Source: Tumebacillus amylolyticus (lineage in GTDB: Bacteria > Bacillota > Bacilli > Tumebacillales > Tumebacillaceae). Taken from it: a stretch of 64,000 nucleotides of DNA. This document shows positions 61,956 through 64,000 of this stretch, piece by piece; position 1 is the first letter of the stretch; the number at the start of each line of letters is the position of its first letter. A program made the translations under genes and the position numbers. Where the stretch lies: assembly GCF_016722965.1 (NCBI RefSeq), contig NZ_JAEQNB010000001.1:248001-312000 (forward strand), given 5' to 3'. Under the pieces are notes generated by a model. It ran no database searches and was not told the origin of the DNA. It saw only the letters and a list, made by a program, of their open reading frames with translations.

Positions 61956-62447
61956 ATGTCTCTTACCAAAAAAGGCTCCGCATGGGAGCTCGCACAGTCC
62001 TGGTACATCCTCTTGGCCTTCACCGGATTTTTTAGCTGGGCAGCGTTCCTCTACATCGGAATTCGCACAAACCAGCGCAAGTGGTGGGGCATGGGCATCG
62101 TGTATTTTCTGCCGTTTGCGGTCCTCTTCTTCTATGGAGCGCAGCATGGCTCCGGCTCTTGGCAGATGAACACGTTTGCCCCGATCTGGCTCGTGAGCAT
62201 CGTCGCCACGATCGTCCACGCCTTTCTCGTGCGCAAGGAATTCCTCCTGCGACTCGCCGCACACGCGGAACTGAAGTGGAAAGCCAACCAAGACCTGAAA
62301 AACTCCATCGAACTCCAATACGACGTCGACCTTGACGACCCGCTTCACAAACGCAAACGCAACCCTCAACCTGCCCCTACCTCTGAAACGGCCGCGGGCT
62401 CCAACACCGTCAAACGCAACGCGACCGACTCGGACATGGTAAAATAA
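61956..62447 (+). CDS. small membrane protein, paralogue of the preceding gene
   Basis: A 163-residue protein with three membrane segments. It matches the N-terminal module of the gene before it (WAAFLYIGIR vs WVAFFYIGAR; VHAFLVRKEFL vs IHAFLVRMEYL) but has only a short charged, Lys/Arg/Asn-rich tail instead of an HhH domain. Tandem duplication followed by domain loss or gain is the simplest reading. The ATG at 61956 follows CGAGGGA. Function unknown. Confidence 0.78.
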   Translation: MSLTKKGSAWELAQSWYILLAFTGFFSWAAFLYIGIRTNQRKWWGMGIVYFLPFAVLFFYGAQHGSGSWQMNTFAPIWLVSIVATIVHAFLVRKEFLLRLAAHAELKWKANQDLKNSIELQYDVDLDDPLHKRKRNPQPAPTSETAAGSNTVKRNATDSDMVK

Positions 62448-62481
62448 AACCAACCACAAACTCAACGAAGGAGTGACCCCC

Positions 62482-63324
62482 ATGTCTTCGAACCTCGTCA
62501 CACTGCAATGGCTCGCCGACCACTTGAACGACGCCGATGTAAAAATTCTCGATTGCCGCTTCGCCCTCGGGCAACCGCATTCCGGACGCGAAGTGTATCT
62601 CCAAGACCACATCCCCGGCGCGTTTTACTGCGATCTCGAACAAGACCTCTCGTCCAAAGTCGAGACGCACGGCGGCCGCCACCCGCTCCCGAACCTCGAC
62701 GAACTCGCGGCAAAACTCGGCGGGATCGGCATCGACGCCACGACCACCGTCGTCGCCTACGATGACCAAGGCGGCGCGATGGCCTCCCGCCTCTGGTGGT
62801 TGCTGCGCTACCTCGGCCACGAGCAGACCTTCGTCCTCGACGGCACCTACTCGCATTGGAAGTCTGCCGGTCTCCCCTCGACGTCCGAACTCCCGACAGC
62901 CGAACCCAAAACCTTCACCCCGTCGATCCAAGACGCACACGTTCTCCACATCGACGATTTGAAAAAACGCCTCGGCAACCCCGGCGTCACACTCATCGAC
63001 GCTCGCGAAGAACGTCGCTATCTCGGCCTCGAAGAACCGATCGACCCGGTCGCCGGCCACATCCCGTCTGCCGTCAACCACTTCTGGAAAGACTCCCTGA
63101 CAGACGCCGGCACATGGAAACCGGCAGACGCCCAACGCGCCCGCTTCGCAGACGTACACGCCGACGACGAGATCATCGTCTACTGCGGCTCCGGCGTCAC
63201 CGCGACGCCGAACATCCTCGCCCTGCGCGAAGCCGGGTTCCAAAACGTCAAACTCTACGCGGGAAGCTGGAGCGACTGGGTGTCCTACCCTGAAAACCCG
63301 ATCGCCACGAAAAAAGGCGAGTAA
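62482..63324 (+). CDS. thiosulfate/3-mercaptopyruvate sulfurtransferase (rhodanese)
   Basis: A 280-residue tandem rhodanese. The N-terminal domain is structural (HIPGAFYCDLEQDL); the C-terminal one has the active-site loop CGSGVTA with Cys235, a sequence typical of SseA-type enzymes that move sulfur from 3-mercaptopyruvate or thiosulfate to cyanide or thiols. Cytoplasmic, no signal. AAGGAGTGA precedes the ATG at 62482. It is followed 6 nt later by the TOPRIM gene, so the two form an operon. Confidence 0.9.
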   Translation: MSSNLVTLQWLADHLNDADVKILDCRFALGQPHSGREVYLQDHIPGAFYCDLEQDLSSKVETHGGRHPLPNLDELAAKLGGIGIDATTTVVAYDDQGGAMASRLWWLLRYLGHEQTFVLDGTYSHWKSAGLPSTSELPTAEPKTFTPSIQDAHVLHIDDLKKRLGNPGVTLIDAREERRYLGLEEPIDPVAGHIPSAVNHFWKDSLTDAGTWKPADAQRARFADVHADDEIIVYCGSGVTATPNILALREAGFQNVKLYAGSWSDWVSYPENPIATKKGE

Positions 63325-63330
63325 CGACTC

Positions 63331-63708
63331 ATGTCGCACCCGCCGCGCATCCTCGTCGTCGAAGGCAAAACCGACCGTACCCGGCTCTTGCAAGTTCTGA
63401 CCGAGCCGGTGGAATTCGTGCTGACATACGGCACGATGAGCGATGACAAGTTGGAAGCGTTGATCTGGCCTTTGGTCGACGAGGACGACGTCTACATCCT
63501 CGTCGACGCCGACGGCCCCGGCAACAAACTGCGCACGATCTTAAAACGAGAACTCCCCAACGCCCGCCACCTCTACACGCGCAGACTCTACCGCGAAGTG
63601 GCCACCACACCGCTTGAGCACCTCGCCGAGATCCTCCACCGCGAACATTTTGAAGTTCGCGCGGAACTTCTCCCCGAGAACCGCCCGCCGGAGGGCAAGC
63701 AGACATAA
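63331..63708 (+). CDS. TOPRIM-domain protein
   Basis: A 125-residue protein that is almost only a TOPRIM domain: VVEGKTD with Glu11 at the start, and ILVDADGPGN with Asp59 and Asp61. TOPRIM domains bind Mg2+ and cut or handle nucleic acid phosphates, as in RNase M5 and primases. Small free-standing TOPRIM proteins of this type (such as YusF of B. subtilis) are of unknown function. The linkage to a sulfurtransferase gives no clear hint. Confidence 0.83.
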   Translation: MSHPPRILVVEGKTDRTRLLQVLTEPVEFVLTYGTMSDDKLEALIWPLVDEDDVYILVDADGPGNKLRTILKRELPNARHLYTRRLYREVATTPLEHLAEILHREHFEVRAELLPENRPPEGKQT

Positions 63709-63718
63709 AAGCGTCACG

Positions 63719-63746
63719 AAGCAACCTCCCCGAGGTTGCTTTTTTT
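63719..63746 (+). terminator. intrinsic terminator after the TOPRIM gene
   Basis: AAGCAACCTC and GAGGTTGCTT form a stem with a short loop, followed by T. Confidence 0.9.
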
Positions 63747-63789
63747 CTGCTATCATAGAACCGAAACCCACAAAAGTGAGGGAACCTAC

Positions 63790-64000
63790 ATGTTGAAAAA
63801 ATTCGTCTCTCTCGGCAGCGTGATGATGCTGCTTTCCGTTGCCATCGGCGCGTTCGGCGCACATGCGTTGAAACCGGTGCTCGTGGAGAACAACTTGCAA
63901 TCCACCTTTGAGACCGGTGTGCATTACCACATGATCCACGCCCTCGCGATCTTGTTCGTCGCCCTGATGGCCGACAAGTTCCCGAAGAGTCCGAAACTGC
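63790..64000 (+). CDS. DUF423 membrane protein (YwdK-like), N-terminal part
   Basis: The first 70 codons of a DUF423 protein: an N-terminal membrane segment with AIGAFGAHALKP and the conserved FETGVHYHMIHALAI segment. Family members are about 120 residues with four membrane segments and unknown function. GTGAGGGA precedes the ATG at 63790. The gene runs off the window. Confidence 0.88.
   Translation, partial: MLKKFVSLGSVMMLLSVAIGAFGAHALKPVLVENNLQSTFETGVHYHMIHALAILFVALMADKFPKSPKL

Overview
The window looks like chromosome of a GC-rich, endospore-forming Gram-positive bacterium of the Bacilli, most like the Tumebacillus/Alicyclobacillaceae group (inference from gene content, C/G-ending codons, AGGAGG ribosome sites, SLH surface anchoring, a sporulation kinase with a SigH/Spo0A-type promoter, a YheC/D spore-coat gene, YwbE and YwdK). 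It holds about 50 protein genes. I found no rRNA, tRNA, CRISPR array, insertion sequence or prophage.

Layout. 0-3.2 kb (minus): a five-gene operon of FMN-binding lipoprotein-like protein, ApbE flavin transferase, RnfD-like membrane protein, response regulator and histidine kinase (cut by the window edge), i.e. a flavinylated membrane redox module with its own two-component system. 3.2-9.7 kb: alpha/beta hydrolase, an FAD-dependent dehydrogenase (COG2509 type) preceded by a guanine-class purine riboswitch, a surface metallophosphoesterase, a SulP transporter and a secreted ricin-type lectin. 9.7-14.6 kb: HrpB helicase, a type I toxin-antitoxin locus (holin-like toxin with a LexA box, antisense RNA from the opposite strand), and a NERD-helicase. 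14.6-22.9 kb: gamma-glutamyltransferase and two peptide-ABC ATPases, divergent from the substrate-binding protein, two permeases, an Lrp/AsnC regulator and a single-domain chromate transporter; the GGT/Lrp/chromate set recalls B. subtilis ywrABCD.

23-29 kb: a secreted papain-like protease with a membrane-anchored partner, DUF1904 and TPR proteins, and an operon of five different single-membrane-segment, coiled-coil proteins plus a small membrane protein, for which I know no function. 29-37 kb: ManA, an ABC-F ATPase, an Eis-like acetyltransferase, an MFS exporter and a penicillin-acylase-family enzyme. 37-39.4 kb: a Septu-like defence pair (PtuA ATPase, PtuB HNH nuclease). 39.4-42.4 kb: YwbE with an apparent ATC start, a KinB-like sporulation kinase, YheC/D, and a nucleotidyltransferase-like protein. 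42.5-49.2 kb: a 2236-residue S-layer-anchored amylopullulanase-type GH13 enzyme with CcpA-type cre sites.

50-64 kb: stand-alone PxpC-like protein, a GGDEF/EAL protein, an AT-rich two-gene island whose second product carries a PD-(D/E)XK nuclease signature, a heterodimeric multidrug ABC exporter (BmrC/BmrD-like) behind a short leader ORF with mutually exclusive RNA pairings and terminators (probable attenuation), an Rpn nuclease, two tandem paralogous membrane proteins (one fused to a ComEA-like HhH domain), a sulfurtransferase, a TOPRIM protein and the start of a YwdK/DUF423 protein.

Most transcription units end in clear intrinsic terminators, so operon limits are fairly well defined. The most notable items are the AT-rich nuclease island, the coiled-coil operon, the SOS-type toxin locus, the bmrB-like leader and the riboswitch on an oxidoreductase gene.
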